From contig NZ_JANHMQ010000001.1 in the NCBI RefSeq assembly GCF_024609325.1, positions 1,426,001 to 1,490,000 of the forward strand: a DNA stretch of 64,000 nt, written 5' to 3'. The first letter of the stretch is position 1. Each line of letters starts with the position of its first letter. The notes beneath the pieces are model-generated. The model saw nothing but the letters and a program-made list of their open reading frames with translations. It was not told the DNA's origin and did not search any database. The position numbers and the translations under genes were made by a program. Source of the DNA: Geothrix fuzhouensis. GTDB lineage: Bacteria; Acidobacteriota; Holophagae; Holophagales; Holophagaceae. Shown here piece by piece: positions 33,949 through 41,039 of this stretch.

Positions 33949-34811
33949 CCGATCACCCCAACTACTGGAATGCTTTGTACGAGGACGACGCACGGCCCGG
34001 CTGGGACATGGCCAAGCCCACGCCCGTGCTGGCGGAGGCCCTGGCCCACGCGGCGGCCGCGGGACTGGCGCCGGGCGCTTCTGTCGTCGTGCCGGGCTGC
34101 GGCTACGGCCACGATGCCGCTGGACTGGAGGCCGAGGGATTCGCAGTCACGGGCCTGGACTTCGCGCCCCTGGCCCTGCAGGGCGCCAGGGCGCGGTACG
34201 GCGACCGGATCATCTGGTCATCCGCGGACTGGCTCTCCCCGCAGCTCGGCCCCTCGGGGCCTGTCCCTGCCCCCCCGTGTGCCGCGACGACGTCAGCCGG
34301 GATGCTCCGGAAGGAAGGGCCCGCAGGACAACGTGGCTCGTTGTTCAAGGGCCCTGACGTGGCGGAGCGCCCGTCTGGCGTCGTCCCTCTGGGCTGGGGC
34401 GGCGGGCGGCACCCCGCTGCGTCAAGCTCGGATCACTTAGAACCACTATGCTCACCTCGCCTTCCTTGCGGGCCACCGCCCGGCGCTCCCAGCGCGGCTC
34501 GCGGGGGGGCAGGGACAGGCCCCTGGGACGCCATCTTCGACCACACCTGCTTCGTGGCCATGGACCCGGAGCGGCGCCGGGACTATGTGGAGGCCTGCGC
34601 GCGCCATCTGAGGCCCGGCGGTCTTTGGATGGCCGTAATCTTCGACGACGTCCAGGGACGCCCCGGTCCGCCGCATGCCATTCCGCTGGAGACTTGCCGC
34701 GAGCTCGCCGACCCGCATTTCGAAATCCTCCACCTCGCGCGAGCGTCCGCCAGTCATCCCCGCCGGGCAGGGCGCGAGCTGCTGATGGTGGCGAGGCGTC
34801 GGCAGGATTGA
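33945..34811 (+). CDS. TPMT-family methyltransferase carrying a 90-codon palindromic insertion
   Basis: A 288-residue protein whose outer parts (residues about 1-103 and 194-288) form a normal 198-residue thiopurine-S-methyltransferase-like SAM enzyme: NYWNALYEDDARPGWDMAKPTPVL, VVVPGCGYGHDAAGLEAEGFAVTGLDF (motif I) and WDAIFDHTCFVAMDPERRRDYVEACARHL. Between LG and PWDAIF lies a 270-base stretch that is in frame and stop-free but encodes Gly/Pro-rich sequence unlike the family. This is a mobile element, described separately. Whether the enzyme tolerates the insertion is unknown. Confidence 0.8.
   Translation: MTDHPNYWNALYEDDARPGWDMAKPTPVLAEALAHAAAAGLAPGASVVVPGCGYGHDAAGLEAEGFAVTGLDFAPLALQGARARYGDRIIWSSADWLSPQLGPSGPVPAPPCAATTSAGMLRKEGPAGQRGSLFKGPDVAERPSGVVPLGWGGGRHPAASSSDHLEPLCSPRLPCGPPPGAPSAARGGAGTGPWDAIFDHTCFVAMDPERRRDYVEACARHLRPGGLWMAVIFDDVQGRPGPPHAIPLETCRELADPHFEILHLARASASHPRRAGRELLMVARRRQD
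34256..34523. mobile_element. 268-bp MITE-like palindromic element with perfect 22-bp terminal inverted repeats
   Basis: Bases 34256-34277 (GGGGCCTGTCC...CCCG) are an exact inverted copy of 34502-34523. The direct repeat GGCCCCT (34248-34254 and 34518-34524) is offset by exactly 270 bases, so excision restores the host reading frame (ctc ggc ccc tgg gac). Inner segments beyond the TIRs, around GCCGCG and GCCGGG, also pair imperfectly. The element has no open frame of its own that looks like a transposase. It is located inside the TPMT gene. Confidence 0.85.
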
Positions 34812-34867
34812 CCGGTGCATCTGCGGGGAGCCTTGGCCTAGAATGATCCAAACCCCAGGAGTACCCC

Positions 34868-35887
34868 ATGCGGATGAAGCCTCTGGCCTACCTGTTAGCC
34901 CTTTCCACCCTGAGCCTGGCAGCCCAGGACGTGGTGCGCCTGGGCAATCTGAAGTTCGCTCATTACGGTGCCGTGTCCTACATGAAGGAACTCGCCCCGA
35001 AGTACAACCTCAAGATTGACGAGCGGATGTTCGCTAAGGGCATCGACATCAACCCCGCCATCGTGGCCGGTGAGATTGACGCCAGCGCGGCGGCCCTGGA
35101 TGCTGCCATCGCGGGCCGTGCCGCGGGCGTGCCCATTTATGTGGTCGCCGGCTTTGCCCGGGGCGGCGCGCGCATCGTGGTGGGCGCGAACTCGGGCATC
35201 AGGTCGCTGAAGGAACTCAAGGGCAAGAAGGTCGGCGTGGCCCGCGGTGGGGCCCAGGAAGTGCTGCTGCTGGCAGAACTGGCCAAGGCCGGCCTCACCT
35301 GGTCAGACAAGCCCGGCAAGGATGTGCTGGTGCTCTACCTCCCCTTTGCGGACCTGAACCAGGCCCTCATGGCCAAGAACATCGACGCCATGTGCCAGAG
35401 CGAGCCTTACAGTTCCCAGGCCATCAACCGGAAGTTCGGCGTGGAGCTGCTGAAGCCCTATGACACCCCCATCGGCGAGCCCATTCGCGCCCTGGTCATC
35501 ACCGAGAAGCTCTACAAGGAGCGCCGCGATGTCGCCCGCCGCTTCCTGCTCTGCTTCGTGGAGGCCACCAAGAAGTTCATCGACGATCCCAAGCTGGCCG
35601 AGAAGTATGTCCGCGAGAATATGTTCAAGAACCAGATCAGCTCCGAGGACTACCTGGACGCCATCGGCAATTCCCCCTTCAGCTATGACATCACCACGGA
35701 ACATGTGCAGATCACCACGGACCTGATGGCCAAGTACGGCGTGGGCAAGATGGCGAAGCCGCCCAAGGCGACCGATTGGGTGAAGCTCGACCTTCTGGCC
35801 GACGCCAAGAAGCAGCTGAAGATCGACCAGCCGAAGGCGGCTGCTCCCAAGAAGGCGGCTCCCGCCAAGAAGGTGAAGAAGGGATGA
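34868..35887 (+). CDS. ABC transporter substrate-binding protein (SsuA/TauA/NMT1-like)
   Basis: A 339-residue periplasmic protein with signal peptide MRMKPLAYLLALSTLSLAAQ. LGNLKFAHYGAVSYMKELAPKYNLKIDERMF and IVAGEIDASAAALDAAIAGRAAGVPIYVV match the NMT1/SsuA-like family that binds sulfonates, taurine, nitrate or thiamine precursors. The natural fold ends near residue 310. The last 25 residues are rich in Lys, Ala and Pro (QPKAAAPKKAAPAKKVKKG), an unusual tail. The permease and ATPase genes follow with ATGA overlaps. RBS CAGGAGTACCCC. Confidence 0.9.
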   Translation: MRMKPLAYLLALSTLSLAAQDVVRLGNLKFAHYGAVSYMKELAPKYNLKIDERMFAKGIDINPAIVAGEIDASAAALDAAIAGRAAGVPIYVVAGFARGGARIVVGANSGIRSLKELKGKKVGVARGGAQEVLLLAELAKAGLTWSDKPGKDVLVLYLPFADLNQALMAKNIDAMCQSEPYSSQAINRKFGVELLKPYDTPIGEPIRALVITEKLYKERRDVARRFLLCFVEATKKFIDDPKLAEKYVRENMFKNQISSEDYLDAIGNSPFSYDITTEHVQITTDLMAKYGVGKMAKPPKATDWVKLDLLADAKKQLKIDQPKAAAPKKAAPAKKVKKG

Positions 35888-36702
35888 AGCGCTACCGGCA
35901 CGCCGCCTCCGGCATCCTCGTCCCGCTGGCGGCCCTGGCCTTCTGGCAGCTGCTGTCCACCATGGGCTGGGTGAACGCCACCATCCTGCCGTCGCCCATG
36001 CAGGTGCTCACCAAGTGGTGGGCCTATCTGCGGCCCCTGGAGGCGTTCGATCCCACCCAGGGCTCGTACCTCAAGTGGTGCTTCTCCGGCGAACTGCCCC
36101 AGGACGCCATGGGGAGCCTCTACCGCGTCCTTGTGGGCTTCGCCATCGGCACAGGTCTGGCCCTGCCCCTGGGCCTGGGCATGGGGTACAGCAAGGTGGT
36201 CAACGCCCTCTTCAATCCCCTCATCCAGGTGCTGCGGCCCATCCCGCCCATCGCCTACATTCCCCTGTCCATCCTGTGGTTCGGGCTGGGCAATCCACCG
36301 GCCATCTTCCTCATCAGCATCGGGGCCTTCTTCCCGGTGCTGATGAACACCGTCACCGGTGTGCAGAACGTGGACAGCATCTACCTGCGCGTGGGCCGCA
36401 ACCTGGGCGCCTCGCGGTTCACGCAGTTCAAGCGGATCATCCTGCCGGCCGCCACGCCCTACATCTTCACCGGAGCCCGCATCGGCATGGGCACGGCCTT
36501 CATCGTGGTGATCGTCTCCGAGATGATCGCCGTGAACAACGGCCTGGGCTACCGCATCCTGGAGGCCCGCGAGTACCTCTGGTCCGACAAGATCATTGCG
36601 GGCATGTTCACCATCGGCCTCCTGGGCCTGGGCATCGACACCGTCATGAGCCGCCTCAGTTCGCGCATGCTGCGCTGGCACCGTGGTCTGGAGCAGGGAT
36701 GA
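35884..36702 (+). CDS. ABC transporter permease (SsuC/TauC-like)
   Basis: A 272-residue inner-membrane permease with six hydrophobic segments. The EAA loop is in GRNLGASRFTQFKRIILPAATPYIFTGARIGMG, the typical GASRxxxFxxVxLPAxxPxIxxGxRxxxG of the SsuC/TauC type, and TGLALPLGLGMGYSKVVN starts the core. It starts at ATG 35884, overlapping the stop of the binding protein gene, and the next gene overlaps it in the same way. Substrate probably a sulfonate or similar anion. Confidence 0.92.
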   Translation: MKRYRHAASGILVPLAALAFWQLLSTMGWVNATILPSPMQVLTKWWAYLRPLEAFDPTQGSYLKWCFSGELPQDAMGSLYRVLVGFAIGTGLALPLGLGMGYSKVVNALFNPLIQVLRPIPPIAYIPLSILWFGLGNPPAIFLISIGAFFPVLMNTVTGVQNVDSIYLRVGRNLGASRFTQFKRIILPAATPYIFTGARIGMGTAFIVVIVSEMIAVNNGLGYRILEAREYLWSDKIIAGMFTIGLLGLGIDTVMSRLSSRMLRWHRGLEQG

Positions 36703-37499
36703 GCATGGACAGCCACATCTCCGTCCAGGGCGTGCACAAGGTCTTCCAGAGCGGCGGCCAGGATGTTTACGCCCTTAAGGCCATCGACCTGGAGATCGTC
36801 CGGGGCGAGTTTGTCTGCCTGCTGGGTCCGTCGGGCTGCGGAAAATCCACCCTGCTCAACGCTGTCGCGGGCTTCAGTCTGCCCAGCTCCGGGCACATCC
36901 ATGTCGACGGCACGCCCGTCACCGCCCCCGGCCCCGACCGCGGCATGGTGTTTCAGGAGTACGCGCTGTTCCCCTGGATGACCGTGGAGCAGAACATCGC
37001 CTTCGGACTCCAGATCAAGGGCGACGCCAAAGCCGCCATCCAGGCCAAGGTGGACAGCCTGCTGGAGCTGCTGCACCTCCAGGATTTCCGCAAGCGCTAT
37101 CCCAAGGACCTGAGCGGCGGCATGCGACAGCGCGTGGCCATCGCCCGGGTGCTGGCCCTGGACTCGCCCATCATGCTTATGGACGAGCCCTTCGGCGCCC
37201 TGGACGCCCTCACCCGCCGCAACCTGCAGGACGAGCTGTTGCGTCTGTGGACCGAGCTGAAGAAGACCATCCTCTTCGTCACCCACAGCATCGAGGAGGC
37301 CCTCTACCTGGCGGACCGCACGGTGGTGATGACCTATCGCCCCGGCACCATCAAGCGCGACCTGCGCGTGGACCTGGCCCGCCCCCGCGACGTGGCCAGT
37401 CCCGGCTTCAACGCCCTGAAGAAAGAGCTGAGCCTGCTCCTCATGGAAGAGCAGAACCGGCACGAGCAGGACGAGTTCCGGGGCGCGGCGGTGGACTAG
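36699..37499 (+). CDS. ABC transporter ATP-binding protein (SsuB/TauB-like)
   Basis: A 266-residue ATPase with Walker A LLGPSGCGKSTLLN, Q-loop MVFQEYALFPWMTVEQN, signature LSGGMRQRVAIARVLA, Walker B IMLMDEPFGALDALTRRNLQ and H-loop VTHSIEEALYLADRTVVM. This sequence is very close to the SsuB/TauB/NrtD class. It completes the three-gene importer. Its stop is 7 bases from the convergent barrel-protein gene. Confidence 0.95.
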   Translation: MSMDSHISVQGVHKVFQSGGQDVYALKAIDLEIVRGEFVCLLGPSGCGKSTLLNAVAGFSLPSSGHIHVDGTPVTAPGPDRGMVFQEYALFPWMTVEQNIAFGLQIKGDAKAAIQAKVDSLLELLHLQDFRKRYPKDLSGGMRQRVAIARVLALDSPIMLMDEPFGALDALTRRNLQDELLRLWTELKKTILFVTHSIEEALYLADRTVVMTYRPGTIKRDLRVDLARPRDVASPGFNALKKELSLLLMEEQNRHEQDEFRGAAVD

Positions 37500-37506
37500 C
37501 AAACCC

Positions 37507-38568
37507 TTACGGGGCGTGACTCGCCGCGGGGCTGGAAGCCAGGCGATCGTGCCACAAAAGCATCTCGATGCCGACATTCAACCGGTATTCCCGCCCCCAG
37601 TGGTGGGCCCGGTTCCACTCGATCTCCGGGGCGACGAGGTAGTAGATCCACCGGTTCCGCAATTCACGTTTAAAGAAGAACGTGAGGAGGTACATGTTCT
37701 CCTGCCCCGGCGTGCCGTAGACGCCGAACCGGACGCTCGTACCCCGGGCCATGTCCCCGCCGTTGATGCGGCGACCGATGTCGCTTTCCCGGAGGAGTTC
37801 CGTGATGTAGCCGAGGCTGAGGCTGACCTCCCACTCCCAGCCTCGGCCGCCGTTCTGGGTCGCCCAGTCGACCTCCCGTTTTTTCTCGCTCCACTTGAAG
37901 GAAGCGGCCGGCCGAAGGTTCCAGAAGCCCTGCCACCGGTCCCCCATCAGGGAGGTGATTTCGCCGGTGCCATCCTTGCTCTCCCAGTACAAACGCTCGA
38001 AGGGATAGACCTTCCAATGCCCCGCGGTCCACGTCGGACTCCAGTCCAGATGGGTGTAGAGCTGCGGGTGGAGGCTTGCCTTCAGCCCCAGGGTCGCGTG
38101 GAATTCGTCTGTCCAGCTTCGCTCAACTCCGATCCGTGCGGTCCTCTGCCCTTCAATGGGAGGCGTTCCTGGGGTCAAGGTCGGATCCAGGGTGCTCACT
38201 TTCAGCTTCAGGAAGCGGTCCGCGTTGGGAAGAAAGATTTTCGCGTCCAGGTCGATGGTGCCCTTCGAGTGGAACCGATCCGCTGCATCGAGATCCAGCA
38301 GCCCATACAGGCCCAGGCGCAGCTCAAGGGGCGGCACCGGCAGGGGCTGTTCAGTCCCCTTCCGCACGAACCAGCGGTCCAGCCGCTCCACGCGGGGTTG
38401 GAGAAACTGATACGTCCGCATCTGGTAGAGATCCAGCTTCTCGCCGAACGTCGTCGGGGCGGGAGGTCCAGGCGCCTCGTCTGCCCACGCGAACCCGGAC
38501 CCCGCCATCAACAGGGGGGGCAGCACCACAGCTCTGAGGCAGCTACGGAGTCGGGGGAAGGCTCGCAC
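37507..38568 (-). CDS. exported outer-membrane protein of unknown function
   Basis: A 353-residue protein with an N-terminal export signal (RAVVLPPLLMAGSGFAWAD). Many amphipathic strands rich in Trp and Tyr (LELRLGLYGLLDLDAADRF, VYPFERLYWESKDGTGEIT, WEVSLSLGYITEL, SVRFGVYGTPGQENMYLLTFFFKR, EYRLNVGIEMLLWHD) suggest a beta-barrel. GTG at 38568 is chosen because it begins the export signal and has AAGGTGG nearby; a TTG at 38646 would add 26 residues without an RBS. The family is not recognised. Confidence 0.6.
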   Translation of the reverse strand: MRAFPRLRSCLRAVVLPPLLMAGSGFAWADEAPGPPAPTTFGEKLDLYQMRTYQFLQPRVERLDRWFVRKGTEQPLPVPPLELRLGLYGLLDLDAADRFHSKGTIDLDAKIFLPNADRFLKLKVSTLDPTLTPGTPPIEGQRTARIGVERSWTDEFHATLGLKASLHPQLYTHLDWSPTWTAGHWKVYPFERLYWESKDGTGEITSLMGDRWQGFWNLRPAASFKWSEKKREVDWATQNGGRGWEWEVSLSLGYITELLRESDIGRRINGGDMARGTSVRFGVYGTPGQENMYLLTFFFKRELRNRWIYYLVAPEIEWNRAHHWGREYRLNVGIEMLLWHDRLASSPAASHAP

Positions 38569-38669
38569 CAGGCCCACCTTCGCAAGGCAGGCAAGTGTCC
38601 CACCAAACGAAGTGAGCGAGTTATCCAAAGTGGAAAAAACAGGCAAGTCGCCTTCGAAGGCGATCCCGG

Positions 38670-38864
38670 CTACCGCTTCGGGCAGGTCGACACACCTAGC
38701 ACGGTGTAGAGCGGGCAGAACCCCGTGAAGGCGGTCATCAGGGGCACGACACCGATGAGGCCGAACCAGCGGGCTTTGCCTTCCAGCAGAAAGACGAGGC
38801 TCAACAGCACGAGGCCCGCGACGATCCGCACGGTCTTGTCGAAGCTTCCGATGTTCACCTGCAT
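38670..38864 (-). CDS. DUF2892 (YgaP-like membrane domain) protein
   Basis: A 64-residue protein. MQVNIGSFDKTVRIVAGLVLLSLVFLLEGKARWFGLIGVVPLMTAFTGFCPLYTVLGVSTC is the DUF2892 pattern: two transmembrane helices around GLIG and the FCPLYxxLGxxTC ending. In YgaP this domain is attached to a rhodanese; here it is free. It lies 10 bases after a second small membrane gene on the same strand. Confidence 0.9.
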   Translation of the reverse strand: MQVNIGSFDKTVRIVAGLVLLSLVFLLEGKARWFGLIGVVPLMTAFTGFCPLYTVLGVSTCPKR

Positions 38865-38874
38865 AGGACCTCCT

Positions 38875-39183
38875 TCAGGAAAGGGGCAGAGAGGGCGGCA
38901 AGGAAGGCAGGACCTCCCCGCGGCCTCGGGTGGCGAGGGCCACGGCCAAGGTCCAAAGGGGGGCGAGATTCAGGTAGGGCACAGCTTCGGTGACGAAGGA
39001 GGGCAGGAAGGCCCAGTGGAAGCCGAGCATGGCCCACAGGATGATCATGGTGATCAGATCGAGGCCTGCGCCCAGGAACCAGCCCATGGGGCCCGTGAGA
39101 TCCGCCGGCACCTGGATGGCGTCCACAGCGAGCGCGATGGCCCAGGCCAGGCGGATGCGAGTTCTACTGAGGGGTTGGAGCAT
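38875..39183 (-). CDS. small inner-membrane protein of unknown function
   Basis: A 102-residue protein with three hydrophobic segments (LAWAIALAVDAIQVPADL, WFLGAGLDLITMIILWAMLGFHWAFLPSF and LNLAPLWTLAVALATR). No family motif is recognised. Separated by 10 bases from the DUF2892 gene, with which it probably forms an operon. The direction is opposite to the HAD gene at 39250, and the two starts are 66 bases apart. Confidence 0.55.
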   Translation of the reverse strand: MLQPLSRTRIRLAWAIALAVDAIQVPADLTGPMGWFLGAGLDLITMIILWAMLGFHWAFLPSFVTEAVPYLNLAPLWTLAVALATRGRGEVLPSLPPSLPLS

Positions 39184-39249
39184 GGCGGAATTCTACGCTT
39201 CGGCCTCCCGAATGCGAGACATTGAGGGGCCCGTTTCCTGGACGCGCCC

Positions 39250-39885
39250 ATGACCTCCACCTCCGCCACCTTCTCTGGCCCCCCCATCCGCGGCATCCTC
39301 TTCGATTTCGGCAACGTCATCTGCACCTTCGACAATCGCCGGATTCTCACCGCCCTCGCGCCTCTCTGCGGTCAGCCACCCGAGGTGCTGGAGCAGCTCA
39401 TCCAAAGCTCCGACCTTCCCGCAACCTACGAATCCGGCGCCATCACGTCGCAGGAATTCCTGGCCGGCATGTCGTCCCTCTGCGGCCACACCCTCTCCGA
39501 AGACACCTTCGTGCCCGCCTTCACGGACATCTTCACGCCCATCACCCCCACCTTCGAGCTCATCCGGCGACTGAAACCCCGATACCGGCTGGGTCTGGTG
39601 TCCAACACCAATCCCTGGCACGCAGACCGTGTGATCCGAACCACCGAGGTCTTCCCCCTCTTTGACGCCGTCACCCTCTCCCACGAGGTTCGCGCCCTCA
39701 AACCTGATCCCCGGATCTTCGAGGACGCCTTGGCCAAGCTGGGCCTGCCGCCCGAAGCCTGTGTCTTCATCGACGACATCCCCGCCTTCGCCGCGGCCGC
39801 CACCACCCTGGGCATGCACGGGATCACCTACACAGGACCCGAAGCCCTCCTGGCAGATCTGCATGCCTTGGGGGTGGATGCCTAG
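39250..39885 (+). CDS. HAD-IA hydrolase (YihX-like sugar-phosphate phosphatase)
   Basis: A 211-residue HAD-superfamily phosphatase. Motif I is GILFDFGNVICTFDNRR, in which the usual second aspartate is glycine, as in YihX-like proteins. Motif II is LVSNTNPWH, motif III lysine is in RALKPDPRIFE and motif IV is VFIDDIPAFAAAA. YihX removes phosphate from glucose-1-phosphate, so a sugar-phosphate substrate is plausible but not proved. It converges on the acyltransferase gene. Confidence 0.85.
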   Translation: MTSTSATFSGPPIRGILFDFGNVICTFDNRRILTALAPLCGQPPEVLEQLIQSSDLPATYESGAITSQEFLAGMSSLCGHTLSEDTFVPAFTDIFTPITPTFELIRRLKPRYRLGLVSNTNPWHADRVIRTTEVFPLFDAVTLSHEVRALKPDPRIFEDALAKLGLPPEACVFIDDIPAFAAAATTLGMHGITYTGPEALLADLHALGVDA

Positions 39886-39893
39886 GGTCTCCC

Positions 39894-40496
39894 CTAGAGA
39901 TTGATCTCCGCAAGCGCCTTCATGACCAGATCGGCACAGGCCTGATACCGTGCCCGACCAGTCAGGTCGGCGGGAAGACTCGCGAAATCGACCGGTGGCC
40001 CGGCCACGATGGTGATCCGGCCCGGCCGGGGCCAGGTTGTCCCCCGCCCCCAACACTCGAAGGCGCCGAAGATCCGCACGGGGACCACGGGCACGTCACC
40101 CTTGGCGATGATGAAGCCGATGCCAGCCTCGGCCTCCTGTATGGTGCCATCGGGCGAGCGCGTTCCCTCAGGGAAGATGAGCACGCGATTCCCTTCCTTG
40201 AGCAGGCTCAGGATGCGTTTCATGCTGGCGAGATCGCCCTTGCCAAGATCCACGGGCAGCACCTGGATCCGGGGCAACAACCACCCCAAAACGCCCTTGA
40301 AGAGGGACTTCCGGGCCAGGTAGTAGATGGGTTTCCGAAAGGCGGCACCTACGGCGGCCGGATCCAGGAAGCTCACATGATTGGCCACGATCAAGGCACC
40401 CCCGGATTCGGGAAGGAACTCCCGGTGGAGGGTGCGGTGCCGGAAGAAGATGCGGCCGGCGATGCGCGATAAGGTGTGGACAATCCAATAGATCAT
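39894..40496 (-). CDS. 1-acyl-sn-glycerol-3-phosphate acyltransferase (PlsC-like)
   Basis: A 200-residue acyltransferase that adds the second acyl chain to make phosphatidic acid. The catalytic NHVSFLD (NHxxxxD) is near residue 39, the substrate-binding FPEGTRS near residue 111, and VPVRIFGAFECWGRG follows. It is shorter than E. coli PlsC but normal for this branch. One N-terminal hydrophobic segment probably anchors it to the membrane. A spacer of 66 bases separates it from the PNPOx gene upstream. Confidence 0.9.
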   Translation of the reverse strand: MIYWIVHTLSRIAGRIFFRHRTLHREFLPESGGALIVANHVSFLDPAAVGAAFRKPIYYLARKSLFKGVLGWLLPRIQVLPVDLGKGDLASMKRILSLLKEGNRVLIFPEGTRSPDGTIQEAEAGIGFIIAKGDVPVVPVRIFGAFECWGRGTTWPRPGRITIVAGPPVDFASLPADLTGRARYQACADLVMKALAEINL

Positions 40497-40562
40497 GGGC
40501 GGCAGTCAGAAGGAGTCATGGGGTAGCGACCAGTCTCAGCCTAGGGAACCGCGGCCCTCTTG

Positions 40563-41039
40563 TCACCAACGCGCCTTGCCCGTGGCCCGCTCGATGCGAA
40601 TGCGCACCACCGCCGTGCGGGGGAGATCTTTGCTGATTTCGCCCTCCACCAGATCGGGATGCCCCGCAGCGAAACGCTGGCCCAGGGCCCGGAGCGCCGC
40701 ACGCTTCTCCCACTCGTCCGTGAGCAGCTCCGCCTGGCCGAACAGGATGACGCTCGCGTAGCGGGTGGCCAGTTCCAGGGGCAGGGGTTCGGCCAGGGTG
40801 ACGGCGCAGTACGAGACCTTGGGGTTGAAAGCCAGGTTGGCCAATTTGTGGCCCACCGTGGCGCAATGGATGATCAGATTTCCGTCCACGACCACATGGT
40901 TCACAGGCACGGCGTAGGGCCAGCCGTCCGCATCCACCGTGGCCAAGACGCCCCACTCCGCCTCTTCCAGAAGCTTCAGCGCCGCCGCCACGTCCAGGGC
41001 CCGGTCCCGCCGCCGGATGGGTTGGTTCGGCACGCTCAT
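40563..41039 (-). CDS. pyridoxamine-5'-phosphate-oxidase-family flavin protein
   Basis: A 158-residue split-barrel flavoprotein. ALKLLEEAEWGVLATVDADGWPYAVPVNHVVVDGNLIIHCATVGHKLANLAFNPKVSY follows the general PNPOx/NimA-like pattern, with FMN contacts in the first strands. Proteins of this size are usually flavin-dependent reductases or resistance proteins, not true PNPOx. Overlaps the end of mutS by ATGA (41036-41039) and is thus translated together with it. Confidence 0.85.
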   Translation of the reverse strand: MSVPNQPIRRRDRALDVAAALKLLEEAEWGVLATVDADGWPYAVPVNHVVVDGNLIIHCATVGHKLANLAFNPKVSYCAVTLAEPLPLELATRYASVILFGQAELLTDEWEKRAALRALGQRFAAGHPDLVEGEISKDLPRTAVVRIRIERATGKARW

